Notes: a model not told the origin generated them from the sequence alone. DNA of 64,000 nucleotides from Liolophura sinensis (GCF_032854445.1 NC_088301.1:6060044-6124043), one strand, 5' to 3'. Positions 47,710 through 60,605 are shown, numbered from the stretch's first letter. Numbers and translations: made by a program.

Positions 47710-48480
47710 ACAAGTAACAAGAAGGTCTCTCTCACAACTGACTTTAACAAGCTTTATCATTGCCAACAGCACTGTACAAGGACTCCCCTACTTTTACTAG
47801 ACTAATGCTTGCTATAGATCTGTCACCTATCGCAGAAAGAATGATGTTTAAATTCTTCACCTAAGCATACTGGCTGGCTGTTGGTCGTCTAGGTTATTCG
47901 CCCCTCTCCTCACTGACCGACCTGTTCCCCCGTTTCCTCATGGAAGATATGTAGAGAACGCCATTCTGGTATCTTCATCGGCCACTCTGAATTTTCTCCA
48001 CTGTATCAAATATATCTGTGTGCAAAAGACAGCGGAGGTTATTACATAAAACCGTGAGCATTATTTATGCCTGCAGGCAGATAGGTTAGCCCTAGGGCGA
48101 CCCAAGGCCTGGGATCAAACGACAGAAGCCCTGAGAGAGATGGTGTAGAATTACACAGTCCATTCATAATTGATGATAATTATTAACCCTTAATTTATTC
48201 CACTAATAAACTTATATTGACTACACTATATTATACATCGGATAGCAAAGCACTGACGAACGCTGCATGCACCACCGGCACACAGCCTTAGTCCACCACC
48301 CTGTGAAACTATGAAAAAAGAGGACCACAGGAAAAAATTAGAAGCTAATGAAAACAGTTTTCCACTAGCGAACATACGTAGATGAAAAAACGAATACATC
48401 AGAATCTACATGCACAGTAGGACTGTCAAAATTGACAAAAACACGACTGTTCCAAAACGACATTACTTCGTTCATCGTTA
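47710..48480. other. Intergenic stretch
   Basis: No gene, repeat family or structured element recognised. Confidence 0.5.
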
Positions 48481-49560
48481 GGTGTCGCCTCCCTACTTCA
48501 CACAGCTATACTATAACACCCCACATAACACACCACACAGTTACTGTATGACATCCTAAAGGGCACTCCACACTGTTACAGTACAACACAATAAAGGCCA
48601 CTCCCCACTGTTACAGTACAACAGAATAAAGGACACTCCACACACTTACAGTGTAATACCCCACGTGACACTCCACACATTTACAGTAAAACATTATTAA
48701 GGACAATCCACACACTTACGGTACAACACCCCACACTGAGATCCACACAGTTATAGTATAACACTCCACATAAAATATCACACACTTACAGTATAACACC
48801 CCAAATGACACTTTACACAGTTACAGTTCAACATTTCACAGGACATTTCACGCAGTTGCATTATAACACACAGTTACAGTATAACACCCCAAAGGAAACT
48901 CAACACAGTTACAGTATAATACCCCAAATGGCACTCAGTCTCTGTATAACACCCTAAATGACACTTCTACACTTACAATATGATATCCAACATGACACTT
49001 CACGCAGTTACAGTAATATACACCACAGGACATTTTATACAGTTACAGTAAACACCTCACAGTTACTGTATAAAACTATAAATTAGTTCCACCCAGTTAC
49101 AATTTAACATTTTACATGAATGTTCGCAGACATACAGTATAACAGCCAGCATGACACTTCACACAGTTACACTACAACACTCACCGTGAAACTTTACAGA
49201 GTTTCAGTACAACACCCCCAAAGAACACGCCGTTACAGTAAAAAACCATCCCCACATAACAGTCCGCACAGTAACGGCGCAATATAACACATGGCATTTT
49301 ACACAGTTACAGTTCAACATACCACAGAACACTCCACATAAATACGGTTTAACACCCCACATGTTACTTCACACAGTTACAGTATAACACCTCTCATGAC
49401 ACTTTACACAGTTACAGAAAAACACCTCCTATGACACTTCACACAGTTACAGAACATCACTTCACACAGTTACAATATAACACTGCACACGATATTGTAC
49501 ACATTTACATTAAAACACCCCGTATGAAGTCACAATAATACCTCAAATGACACACCAAAT
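48480..49560. repeat. Degenerate ~37-40 bp tandem array (CACAGTTACAGTATAACACC type)
   Basis: Some 25-28 diverged units built from ACACTTCACACAGTTACAG and TATAACACCCCACATG, with irregular unit length. No open frame spans it. It is more decayed than the other arrays in the window, so probably older. Confidence 0.88.
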
Positions 49561-50419
49561 AGAAACACAATGAGGAGGGTGACGCACACAATTATTGTGG
49601 AACTGTGAGAAGCGAGCTTAAGGCCGCACTGAATTGGTCACCTCTTCTTTATCCCAATTAACACGAGCGGTCCCTTTTCTTTACAGCTACTTTTGATGAT
49701 GACATCAGAGATAATCACAAGTGGTTTTATTGGCCTGAGAGACAACAGCAGTTTTGTTTCTAAACTATGCTGACATGTTTACATGAGGAATTATACTACC
49801 CTCTTTTCTGAGAGTTCTGGAAATATCATGGTTGGGAAAGAAGATGAGGCTCCAAAATGAAGGAATGAATACCAGTATCTGTTTGGGAAATCGATGAACA
49901 CTTTTGACATCATTGCCGCACGACATTTACGGGGTTAAAATTTTCCGTATGAAATTTGCAAACATATGCATCAAATGCCGACAATAGCCCATGTTCACTG
50001 AGTTTTACTGGGACTAAACAATGGCTTTTATACAACTTATCCGATCACCTCGTTGAAGGCTGTATTAAGGTGGTTAGTGGTAACAATTTAACTCATTTTG
50101 ATTTTATCTTGTTTTGCTTTTACACAGTGAGAACAACAAACTATTGATTTATAAAGAGTATAAAAAATAAGGAAAAGCACAAACAACACCAAACTGAGAC
50201 AGTCGTATCCAAGGTACGACACAACACATAAATCTGAACCACGTGATCTCAGATGTCGAAGCCGACTGTGAAAAATGGCCGACGCTTCTGCATGTTTTCG
50301 CTGTAGATAGGAGTTGTCATGATGTCAGTAATGTCAGCGTACAAATCGTCTTCTGCAGACGTGATAAGATCGGCCTACCTTTCAGTACTGAGCCCTCATA
50401 GCGTTTGCAAACTCATAGA

Positions 50420-51490
50420 GTCGGCACACCGTGGTAGAGAACCTCAAAGAGACCGTTGTCCCACCGTGACTGATGAACAGCTTGGTTGTGGAATGTCCCA
50501 GTAAATCACTCTGAGGTAGCCAGGAAACTTTCTTAATGTTTCCGTCGTCCTCATGCTTCGGATATTTCCACATAACTGTAACGTTAAGCCTTTTTAGAGC
50601 CTCGACCAAATTGTTTTCCACTTTTTCTGGAAGAAAACCGAAAGAGAAACCAAAAATGACCAGAACAATGTCGCTTTTTGATCTGTTGTAAATCTTAGCG
50701 AATTCTTTGTCTAGAGGTTTTTGCCGGTCCGGTTGCAAACCACAAACGAGAATATGGTTGGGCATGGTGGGAACAGGGTAGCCAAGAACGGTACAGTCGA
50801 GAACTTGCCGCTATATAAGGACATCTTGTGAAGATATCCCCGGAGCAAACTTATTCATGACCTCTGGCTGCATGGCGTATCTGCTTAACAGATAACACAT
50901 AACGTAAGAGAAGGCGTTTGCCAGTCGCTCCCAGAAGGACATGTCGGTAGTAAACTTTGACATAGGCGCGGGTACAATCATCAAAAGCAGTGCTAACAGA
51001 AATATGTGGCAAATCTAGAACGCGAGTAATGAGATATATGCAATAACTGAGGTTAAAACCAATCGACGATAGCTAAGTCGAGCTTTTCTTTCTTCAAACT
51101 GTATATACCTTCTTTTTTCCACAAGAGGTTCTGACACAATAAATTCGTAAACTCATCACTGTACCCAGATGCTTGAAAATGTTTAATTCCTCGTTTTCCA
51201 TGAGTGCAGAAAATTCTAACAATGCCTGTTCTATAGTCTTCAAATCGGGTTTGCTTTTAATTATGATTGGGTGAATTGTTTCCTGGTTATGACTAATTTT
51301 CCGGAAGTAATTTTTGTGGTTAAAATTCGATCCTAACAACAGGGAAACGTCCTGTCCCACTGAGCTCACCTCCAAAACAATGGCTGTTTATAGGAGCAGA
51401 CACGAGTAAGATTTTGGCGCAGTGCACTGACAATGGCACTAGAAGAAAGAGGACACTTGCTTGGAAAGCGATGCTCGTACATCGGCCCAT
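50420..51490 (-). pseudogene. UDP-glycosyltransferase pseudogene
   Basis: UGTs transfer sugar from UDP-sugar to small lipophilic molecules at the ER membrane. Minus-strand ATG at 51490 opens a signal peptide followed by AKILLVSAPINSH (UGT N-terminus). A one-base shift follows, then VSSVGQDVSLLLGSN, LKKEKLDLAIVDWF, LPHISVSTAFDD, FWERLANAFSYV and a sugar-donor region with IFGFSFGFLPE and WLPQSDLLGHSTTKLFISHGGT. Breaks: a frameshift near 51390, at least two more between 51000 and 51110, TAG at 50811-50813, and a one-base deletion near 50457 inside the HGGTNG motif. A stop follows near 50420, and the C-terminal transmembrane segment is missing. The homologous region is continuous without visible introns. 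Confidence 0.85.
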
Positions 51491-51499
51491 TTTCCTGGA

Positions 51500-52860
51500 A
51501 GAAGAGTGTTCAATTTGTTATTGTTTTAAATGTTTAGTTTACAATCTCTTAGCATTGATGTAATGACCTCACTATAGGGGTATCAAATAATATCAATATA
51601 TCTTAGTTACAACTACATGTATAAGCAATTCGTCGACGGCACAATTGATTTTTCCAGATTTGTGTAATATATGTTATCTCAGCAAAACGAGTGGTACAGC
51701 TGGCTGTGTAATAAACTATATATGTATGTCATGTTAGCGCGATTTGAGGCTTTGGTGGATGCCGTATTCTACGGTGTCATACCAGTCCAGGCCCTCTTAG
51801 AATCTACACGCATAGATTTGTGAAGCCTTTCAGGTAAAACGTTCTACAACAGCATAGGAGAATTCATATCCAGTTGCAATACTCTTATAAAGCCTCGTGA
51901 TACCTTCTATAACCGCACAAACACGTAATTACCTTCAGCGTAAAACCTCTGAGTATAGGCACTGTGGGGATTCGCTTCTAACCTGTCAGCTAGGCCAGCG
52001 TGAAACGGTCCCTGTAAGTACGACTAAATATCAAAAATGCTGCACCAGGAAAAGCAGGCGAAAAAATTAACCTGGATTTAGACGTAACGTGTTTGGTGAC
52101 AAGAGCGCGAGAACTTTCACCCTTCTAGGGAGGCCAAAAAGTGAGCACAAAAGTTGTATATCGTACGCACTGATGTGTTTCAACATGCAGTCGTAGAATC
52201 ACGATCTCACAACCTGACTCAGATCACAGTAGCGAGGTTTGAAGTAGGTTAGCTTTCAGAAATACTATAAGCTATATAGGCCTACCAATGTGTTGAGCAG
52301 CCTGGCATTTTGTCGAAATGATCAAAATTTTTGTGAGCTCAAAATACGAGTGAAAATATTGATCTTCGAGACGAAATATCATGCCGTATACACACACAAC
52401 ACGTTGGTATATCGAATTAATCATAATGGAGAGCATTACGGCCAACTTTTCCGGAAATAATACGATACCTCAGCCAAAGCACGCTGTTATTGGGCGAAGT
52501 GGGTAGCTTGCTCAACACTGTCAAACCAATCAGTAACTTGATATAATCTATTCACTTACCTGAAACTTAGTCTTTTCTTGTGTGCAGTCCTGAACACGTC
52601 AAAGCTGTAAATTACAGGCTACCTTTAATCCTGAAATATCTTTGACTTCATGTGTGTATCACCTAGATAATCGTGACTAAGAAAGACCTTAACGCCTCAG
52701 TTACACAAATGTGCATGCTATGCAAACATGTCCCTTATCAGCGGTGCAGCGGGGCCTGCTGTCACAGAGGGAACTGTTGGATTAACTTCTTTTGTAACCG
52801 TTTTTAACCTGTTGTAGCAGTGAAGACTGTTCTTGCATCTATAGCTGTTGGACTAACATT
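51500..52860. other. Intergenic stretch
   Basis: No supported gene. Around 52290-52400 a block resembles 3780-3850 and 25085-25160 (TTTCGTC..ATGATCAA...ATATTGATCTTCGA), suggesting an unclassified dispersed repeat. Confidence 0.5.
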
Positions 52861-52869
52861 GTTTATAAC

Positions 52870-53600
52870 TGTTTTCACCTGGTGCGATTTTGTCCGTCTG
52901 TTCGTCCGTCGGTATTCGTGTCCCGGCTATAGCTCCAACAGTTTTCCATATAGAGTTTTCTTTTTTGATGGATACATAGATCTACAGATGACGATACATT
53001 GCAACTAAACAGTTGTTCATTTTTGCAGTTGCCATGGTTACCAGATAGCCATGTTCCTCAGGTGCACTGTATAAATAGATATGATTTCGTGTCCAAGCTC
53101 TAACAACAACATTTTTTCTACGTAGAGTTCTAATTTTTGGTAGTTGCATACATACACAGATGACAATGTGTTTGCTACTCACATTTGTCCATTTTCGCAG
53201 TTGCCATGGTCTCTAGACAGCCATTTTCCTTATACATACTGTGGACAGATATGATTTCATATCCTGGCTATAACTCCAACAGTTTAACTCCAACAGTTTA
53301 CCATACAGAGTTTTCATTTTTGGTGGATACATAGATACACAGATGACGATGTATTGTAACTCATATTAGTCCATTTTCGCAGTTGCCATGGTTACTATAT
53401 AGCTATTTTCCTTATATATAATATATAAATAGGTTTGATTTTTGTGTCCGGGCAACAGCATCCCCCCTCCCCTGAAACCATGTTTTCCATGCAGAGTTTT
53501 AATTTTTGCTGGATGCATAGATACACAGATGACGATGTGTTACGACTCACATTTGTCCATTTCCGTCCTTAACCAGATAGCCGGTTTCCCTATGTATACT
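52870..53600. repeat. ~175-bp tandem repeat, about four copies
   Basis: Units share ATTTTCGCAGTTGCCATGGT (starts near 53020, 53192 and 53373), ACACAGATGACGATGT and CCAACAGTTTTCCATA blocks. Moderately diverged and non-coding. Confidence 0.88.
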
Positions 53601-53611
53601 ACGACGCAGCC

Positions 53612-53668
53612 TTCGTATCAGTGAAATATTATTTAGTACGTCGTAAAAATCAAATAAATAAATATGTG
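53612..53668 (+). mobile_element. SINE family 1 3' tail fragment
   Basis: CAGTGAAATATTATTTAGTA, CGTCGTAAAAATCAAATAAATAAATA: diverged 3' end only. Confidence 0.6.
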
Positions 53669-53884
53669 TACGACATCAATAGAACTGACTTTGTGTCCGG
53701 GCTACAACTCCAACTGTTTTCCGCATAACGTTTTGATTTGAAGTGGACAACTTTGTCCACTTGCGATGAAGATTCCCCTCAGGGTTTATACGTACCAGAA
53801 TGCTGCTAGCATTCTATTTTACAATTCAAAAAAAAAGCTTTTGTTGGGGTATATGTTGTGTTCAGCTAAACTCTTGTTAACCTG

Positions 53885-54885
53885 ATGTAACAATGACGTC
53901 TCCTGTTACAGTGGTAGTTGTTTGTTGTATGGTTGTAACCTTTTTTACCGTGATGTAGCAGCGAGTCCTGCTGTCACAGTGGTAACTGTTTGTTGTATGC
54001 TTGCAACCGTATTCACCGCGTCGTAGCAGCGACATCTGCTGCCATAGCGGTAGCTGTTTGTTATATGGTTGTAACCGTTTTTACCGTGATGTGCACCCAG
54101 GTCTGCTGTCACAGCGGTAACTATTTTTTGTATGGTTGTAACCGTTTTTACCGTGATGTAGCAGCTGGGGCTGCTGTCACAGCGGTAGCTGATTGTTGTA
54201 TGGTTGTAACCGTTTTTACCGTGATGTAGCAACGAGCCTGCTCTCACAGTGGTAGCTATTGGTTGTATGCATGCAACCGTATTTACCGCGACGTAGCAGC
54301 GAGATCTGCTGCCATAGCGGTAGCTGTTTGTTGTATGGTTGTAACCGTTTTTATCGTGATGTGGCACCCAGGTCTGCTGTCACAGCGGTAACTATTCGTT
54401 GTATGGTTGTAACCGTTTTTACGTGATGTAGCAGCGAACGCTGCTGTCCCAGCGATACCTGTTTGTTGCATGGTTACAACCGTTTTTACTGTGATGTAGC
54501 CGCAAGGGTTGCTAACACAGCGGTAGGTGTTTGTTGTATGGTTGTAACCGTTTTTACCGTGATGTAGCCCGCAAGGGTTGCTAACACAGCGGTAGGTGTT
54601 TGTTGCATGGTTGTAACCCTTTTAAACCCTGATGTAGCGGCCAGGGCTGTTGTCACAGCGTTAGCTGTTTGTTGTATGGCTGTAAACGTTTTAATCTGGT
54701 GTAGCAACGAGATCTGCTGTCACAGATGTAGCAGTTTGTTGCATGGTTGTAACCGTTTTTACCGCGATGTAGCAGCGAGGGCTGCTGTCACAGCGGGATA
54801 TGTTTGTTGTATGCTTGTAATCGTATTACCGTTATATAGCAACGAGGCTGTTTGTCACAGCTCGGTAGCTGTTTGTTGTATGGTA
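53885..54885. repeat. 67-68 bp minisatellite, ~14 copies
   Basis: The unit contains CTGCTGTCACAGCGGTAGCT, GTTTGTTGTATGGTTGTAAC and CGTTTTTACCGTGATGTAGC. Because the unit is not a multiple of three, the open frames on both strands here are accidental. Confidence 0.94.
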
Positions 54886-55004
54886 GAAAAAACGAAGCGT
54901 ATATATACCTTATATAAGAGCGGGGCTGGTTGATTGGTGATTTTTCATTGAAATAGTGACGGCAGAAGCGGGGAGTGCGCGTGTTGTGATGAAGGGGTCT
55001 GAGC

Positions 55005-55032
55005 CCCCCTCCTCCCCCCCTCCCCCCCTTCC
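55005..55032. repeat. C-rich tract
   Basis: Runs of six to seven C separated by CT or TCCT. The complementary strand has four or more G runs, a candidate quadruplex. A second pure C run (about 17) lies at 56748-56764. Confidence 0.9.
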
Positions 55033-55039
55033 CCCTGAA

Positions 55040-56990
55040 ATTTAAGTGTGCTGAGCGGGTTGAATAAAAATGCTGTACAACAGTGGAGAGCCAATAGGCT
55101 GGATCAGCAGCCTGTTTTATTTTAATTTATCCATCAGCGGTACATTATAATATTTATGCCTTATTGTTGCAATTCTGTACAATAATGAAGTCTGTTGACA
55201 GACAGACAAATCACACGTGTCTACTAAATACGTGCTTATCTTGTTTCAGTACATGAACAAGCAGCCGACATTGACAGCAAATAAAAACGGTGGTAGGTCG
55301 AGTTCATAACAGGAGTTATGTGCTGTTAATATGGTACATGTTTAATATCGGAAAATGTTGCGATCAAACGCGCGTTACCTTAAATTTAGTTAAGTATTTT
55401 TGACTTAATTTTGTCTGTGTCTTATCGGAACAATAAACGGTAATACCAGGAGTAAACAAGTGTCCAGGCTTTGCGTTGTCAAATTCTTGCACAGCGCTAT
55501 TCTTCGTTGTATTCTGTAGCGTTTTACAGTATTTTTACCGAAAATTACCAAATACACGTACCGCCTGCGGTGTTCAGAGACATTTGAACCTTAATCATTA
55601 TTAAGGCTGTAGTAATTTATAAACGCTCTATAATTATCAAACTAAACCTCTCTCAAAAAATGCAGATCTCCTTAATTATATAAACAAAATTCCAATGGAA
55701 GCTGTGCATAATTTCCTTAAAAATAGAAATGGTCAATAGTTTTCAGCCATGGAGCTGTGTGAAATCCAGGAGGCGAAAAATTAACTGATGCCTGACGCTC
55801 CCTGTCACGGGTACACATAGCCAGTTTATCTGTAGTTTATCATTGTGCTACAGGTACGGGTACATAAATATATTTAGTCTATATACGATCTCTTCTGATG
55901 GTCGTGGCTTTCCCTGGGCTTTGTGTCGGTTTCTATTCACTGTAATGCTGACGTCCGTTGTATAAAAGAAGTATTAAAACTTTAACACCCCATTACGGCA
56001 AAACGGTGTCGAATGGAAAAATGACCATTCAAACCTCCCAGCTCTCCCTGACCGAATGGTAAGCGCGCCAGCGTGGCTTAAAGACACAGGAGTTTCCTAC
56101 TAATGTTCGTGCTGGCTTCGTCTGCGGCCTGCGTATGATCGTGGATTTCTCCCGGACACTGCCCGGTTTCCCGCCGTCATATAAGTGAAATATTCGTGAA
56201 TACGGCATAAAACACCAACCAAATAAATAAACACAGTAAATATATATTTGTGTGACGACAAGCAGATCACATACATTGTCTGATCTGAACTTAAGTAAAT
56301 AACAAAAAAAAAGCTCTCAAAATATTGAAGCTACTCCGTTTCCCAAGCTTTAAGTTTTGCTGTTTCTTCCACCGTTTCGGTCCCACAAAACATGAGGGTC
56401 GCTTACAGAGCCCATCTCAAGAGATACACGCCGCCGCAAACAAGTATATCTGAGTGGAAAGGATGGCAGGCTTCATCCATTTGGATGGAGGAAGCGGAAG
56501 TCCTATGGTTGTGCAATCCTTTGTTTAAGATGTCTGGTTCCTCATTTATCACGCGGGTCCTAGGGTTTATTGGCTTTGGCTTCTTCATGGAATTTGTTGA
56601 TGTGTTCTTTCTCTTCTTTTTCACAATGCATTTTACGTAAACATATGATAAAAACGAAGAAGAATTTTTTGAATTGTGAAGGCTTTTTTTCTGCTTTTAA
56701 AATTATTATTTAATTTATGTAAAGGTATATAAGCACACGTAGATATACCCCCCCCCCCCCCCCCACTCCCCACCAGTAGGCTTAATATGAAATAGGTGTG
56801 AACGCAGCTATTGATTAAGACTTTATGGTGAAAATATAAAAGTTAACGAAAAACGGCTCTTTTCACACAGATCAGACCAGTGTGTCAGTCTTCCATATAA
56901 ATAGTATTCTTATATATAATACTTGTCAGAAATATTCAGATTTATTCTTGAGTGTTCCAACATTTAAACACATTCCATTACTTTGTAATT
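55040..56990. other. Intergenic region with SINE copies
   Basis: SINE family 1 fragments in plus orientation lie at about 55893-55978 (weak) and about 56070-56240 (clear; ends TACGGCATAAAACACCAACC and AAATAAATAAA). Frames at 56392-56640 on both strands have no recognisable domain. Confidence 0.65.
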
Positions 56991-57340
56991 ATGTAGTAAG
57001 ACAGTGTTGTAGGCTTTAGTATACATGCAGAGCGTTTTACATTTCCTAAACACTGGCCCACTCTACAATGTACGTCCCAAAGCCAGCCTTATGTATCCCT
57101 CCAGAGCACCATGTTCAAAGCTGACTGTTTACCTGCAGCTATGGAATTTCCAAAAAAATTGTAGATTGCCTGTACATAAGAATGCAAAGAGATGTAGACC
57201 TACACAATATTATAGTCAATGCTATTCTATTAGCACTGGACTAGGTATATCTTAAACTAATCTTCGTATATGTTGTGTATATTTGCTAAGTGATAAGGGT
57301 TATTCTAAGCCCTGTAGTGTTCAGCATGAACAAGTATGGA

Positions 57341-57710
57341 GTGAGTGAGTGAGTGCTTCGGGTTTAACGTCGTACTCAACAATTTTTCAGTCATATGACG
57401 ACGAAGGAATCATTAGGGTGCATGCACGTGTAATGTGCTTCCTTGTTGCAGGACGGATTTCCACCGCTCTTTTATTTAGTGCTGCATCACTGAGACGACT
57501 TACCGAAGGCAAGTAAGCTGCCCCGCCCGAGCAATTATACTGATACGAGTCAACCAGTCGTTGCACTATCCCCTTCATGCTGAACGATAAGCGAGGAAGT
57601 TACAACTTCATCTTTTAAAGTCTTAGGTGTGACTCGACCAAGGATTGATCCTGGATCTACCGGTCCCGAAGCGGACGCTCTACCAACTGTGCTATCCGGG
57701 CCGGTAAAAT
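57341..57710 (-). mobile_element. SINE family 2, full length
   Basis: On the minus strand the tRNA-like head (GGCCCGGATAGCACAGTTGG, B box GATCAATCCTTGGTCGAG, anticodon-loop region resembling proline CGG) is followed by the body. The 3' end is CGTCGTCATATGACTGAAAA, TTGTTGAGTACGACGTTAAA, with an (ACTC)n tail. This defines the family for the partial copies at 7458, 34941 and 45860. Confidence 0.92.
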
Positions 57711-57741
57711 GAAATCTGTGTGGAGATTAAACTTAAAGCAC

Positions 57742-57814
57742 CATCCCCGGCGGGATTCGAACCCGCGGCCTCTGGATTAGAAGTCCAGCGCGCTATCCAC
57801 TGCGCTACGTGGAC
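57742..57814 (-). tRNA. tRNA-Arg (TCT)
   Basis: The 73-base cloverleaf is: acceptor GTCCACG against CGGGGAT (one A/G mismatch and one G-U pair), D stem GCGC/GCGC, anticodon stem CTGGA/TCCAG with loop CTTCTAA (anticodon TCT), and T arm GCGGG TTCGAAT CCCGC. No intron. The acceptor mismatch leaves open that it is a decaying copy. A TTTT run lies about 35 bases downstream, right before the SINE head at 57710. Confidence 0.85.
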
Positions 57815-57819
57815 CACTA

Positions 57820-59360
57820 TAAAAAGTATGGACACGATACAGTTAGGTATATGCTTTTCACATATGTCACTCTGTTGTATTCCGACTACAACTCCATCAC
57901 GCCACACAGGATCAGTATGCCGACTGCCAGCAAGATATACCATCCGTACAAGCAGTTCTAAAGAGTAAACCACCTTATATTCTGACAGAACTGCAGTAGA
58001 AACCTAGAACGTAGCACACCGTCTCGGACAGACAATGTGGTCACCCGCTCTTTTGGCTGCGTTTACCTCGGACTAGAAGAATACCATATATCTTCTATAT
58101 AGATACCCTATAATATATTAAAACTTATCTAATATACAACTTGACAAACTAAGATATAAAGAAATATAAGAAAATGATTGAATTTTCAGGTAAAATTATT
58201 AGAAAGTAAACATAAAAACTATACGTGGAACAGGCGGGCGCAGTAAAAGACTATTTGCAGCTAAAGGGGACAATTTCCCTCAGCACAAAACATTAAATGC
58301 TGCATTTGTAACCACATCGAAAAGCTCGTTATCAGTTTTTGAACACCAACTGCAACTAGCGGTATATGTAATAGTTATCACACTTATTTTGAAAAAGCTG
58401 CACCTACTTATAGAAGTACCCGGCGAGTGACTCCCTCAGGTTTTATAATAAAATGATTAGTCCCAATAATGATTCCTTGGTAGAGATCAACTCTAAATCG
58501 AATGGTAATGGGATTCACCATATGATCTTCAATTATCCGTCAAATTCCACGCTATATACATGTAATGTTCATGTGTTCATGACCTTGGGTGATATCTTAA
58601 TATACAATGCATTTACCATCCAGAATTACACCAACTGTAGTGAACCTTTCAATGGGCCCGGTTAAAGCATCATGCACAATGCACAAAGGTTATTTTGTAT
58701 CAGTTGGTACAATAATGATTCAAATGACTGTTATATCACACAAATGTGTTATGTGAAACTCCACAAACACAGCACAACGTGAAAACGTACACCAAAATGA
58801 AGTCAAACAAACGTATTGACCAAGTGTGCAAACAGACAAACACTATATGATACAGCTGTACAAATAATGCACGCCCTCCTTTGTTCAATTTAATCTATAA
58901 TAATTTTCTAGTGCACTTCAAATTCTGGAGGCCTACAACAGAATCATACTAGCGTGCACACGTTTGCCATAAAACGAACAAAACGAAGAGCATTTGTTTG
59001 ATATATTTGTTTATTTCATTATAAGCCATGTCGCCCTCATCCGCCACACAATAGAAACAAATCGAAATTTGATCAATTATGAATAACTCTACCTCAAAAT
59101 GACTTCAGAAGCGCTTACTTCTCTTAAAATTTTTGCTCTTTGTTCTTCCGTTTTACATAGTTTCCGAATTTACTCACATTTTAAATATTTCTAGTAATAT
59201 TAAAACCAGATTAAATGCAATCGAATCATTCAGAGCTGTTGTGAGAAATGTTTCCACAGTTCTCTTACTTTGTCAGTCATATTCTGTTCAATATACCAGG
59301 AAAAAACCAGTGAAACATGTCTTTACTTGTAGTGCTATCCTCCAATAGTCGGGGTTTTTC
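57820..59360. other. Intergenic stretch
   Basis: AT-rich. The frame at 58453-58665 has no recognisable domain. No repeat family recognised. Confidence 0.5.
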
Positions 59361-59367
59361 TCGACAG

Positions 59368-59491
59368 AGATGGTAGAGACGCTCGCGATGGGTTATAAGG
59401 ACCTGTCAAAACGCCCGACCCATCCGGTCCTCCGGTCCTACAGGATCGCAAGGGGAGATGACAGGGTCCCCAGAGGCAGAGTGGACTTCCG
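59368..59491 (+). CDS. Candidate coding exon, unknown product
   Basis: A GC-rich island stands out from its AT-rich surroundings. It is bounded by a good acceptor (GTTTTTCTCGACAG) and a near-consensus donor (CCG|GTAAGTATG). Starting at ATG 59370 it is open as METL-type sequence (MVETLAMGYKDLSKRP ... RGRVDFR) and would end in phase 2. Without splicing, TAA follows within two codons. I recognise no family. It could be a first coding exon of a plus-strand gene continuing right, but no partner exon was found. Confidence 0.35.
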
Positions 59492-59499
59492 GTAAGTAT

Positions 59500-60600
59500 G
59501 GAGGGCAAATTGTACAATTCGGTTCTGTCGGCAGGAAGAGCCAGAAATCCTATATCATCAAATTCCAGAAAAATTAACAGGTTTTTCCTTTGCTAAATGT
59601 ATGTTGCCAGTAATACAAGACAATATTTTTGCAGTATAACTTCAGAATTATACCTGTGCCAGACAAATAAGGCCACTGTTAAACTTATTACAACAGCTAA
59701 ACTCTAACTTACTTATGTTGCTGACTGATCAGTTTTCACAGCTAGTTTAAGCTGTAAGTTCTACTCAGTGTTGTTTTGAGTTTGGGCAAAGGAATAAACT
59801 AAGGCACGTTTAAATGTGAACTGTCATTTATAAGAACATTACAGAAAGTGGTTGGGCAAGTATTTAAACGTGGCTAAGAATTATGGCATTACGTACATGG
59901 AGAATGCTTAATACATGTACATAGTAGGTAGCTGTATTTTTTTTTTCATTGATTAAGACGTTATCGATTTTTCAGGGAATTGCAGAGCCGCCATTGGTTG
60001 GTAAGTGATTGATGTCGATGTTTAAGTGTCTTCTTCAGCTCTTATGTGACGATTTACGTCGCCGGAAGTGTAACATTCTAAACCCACGGTAAAAGGATGT
60101 TACAGACTTTGGTGAATCCTTAAGCGTACTGTTGTCCAAACTGTAGCATACAGTTAGTGGTTTAATTGTTTATCCAGTTTTTGCTTCTCGTCACCCTTAG
60201 TGTTAAAGAAAACATATACAGTGTTGCCTTTTCATACAGCACATTCATCCAAAATATGCCTTTAACTTCAAAACTAGCTTTGGCTGGTTGATTTGTCTCA
60301 GGCGTCACTAGCCCAAAGTCCAAAGTCCCTTCATCGATCTTGTCTTAACATAGAATCAGGCCTTGGTCTGTAATCTCCTTTTTTTTTACTTTTCAGAGGT
60401 ATAAAATTGGTTCAAAAAACGTGTTTGCAGTATTTACGTAAATAAAAAGAAATATGTTGTAGAGAAAGAAAGGAAGTAGGAAATTTAAATGAAATAAAGA
60501 CTTATATGTCGACATATGTCCCAAGTAGCATTACTTTATTCAATGTTTTACCCATGCTTTTAGCTCATTTGTAAATGGCATCCTTTATTTTTAAAAATGA
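59500..60600. other. Intergenic stretch
   Basis: No gene or structured repeat recognised. Confidence 0.5.
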
Positions 60601-60605
60601 AGGGG

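Noticed and set aside
53945-54933. Several frames over 100 codons on both strands
   Set aside because: Inside a 67-68 bp minisatellite whose unit is not a multiple of three; repetitive artefacts.
56392-56640. Overlapping 82-codon plus and 73-codon minus frames
   Set aside because: Both open by chance in the same stretch. No domain; the hydrophobic plus C-terminus is the complement of a Lys-rich minus N-terminus.
57640-57715. A second tRNA gene (proline-like anticodon)
   Set aside because: Stems do not pair properly and the sequence continues into the SINE body. It is the tRNA-derived SINE head.
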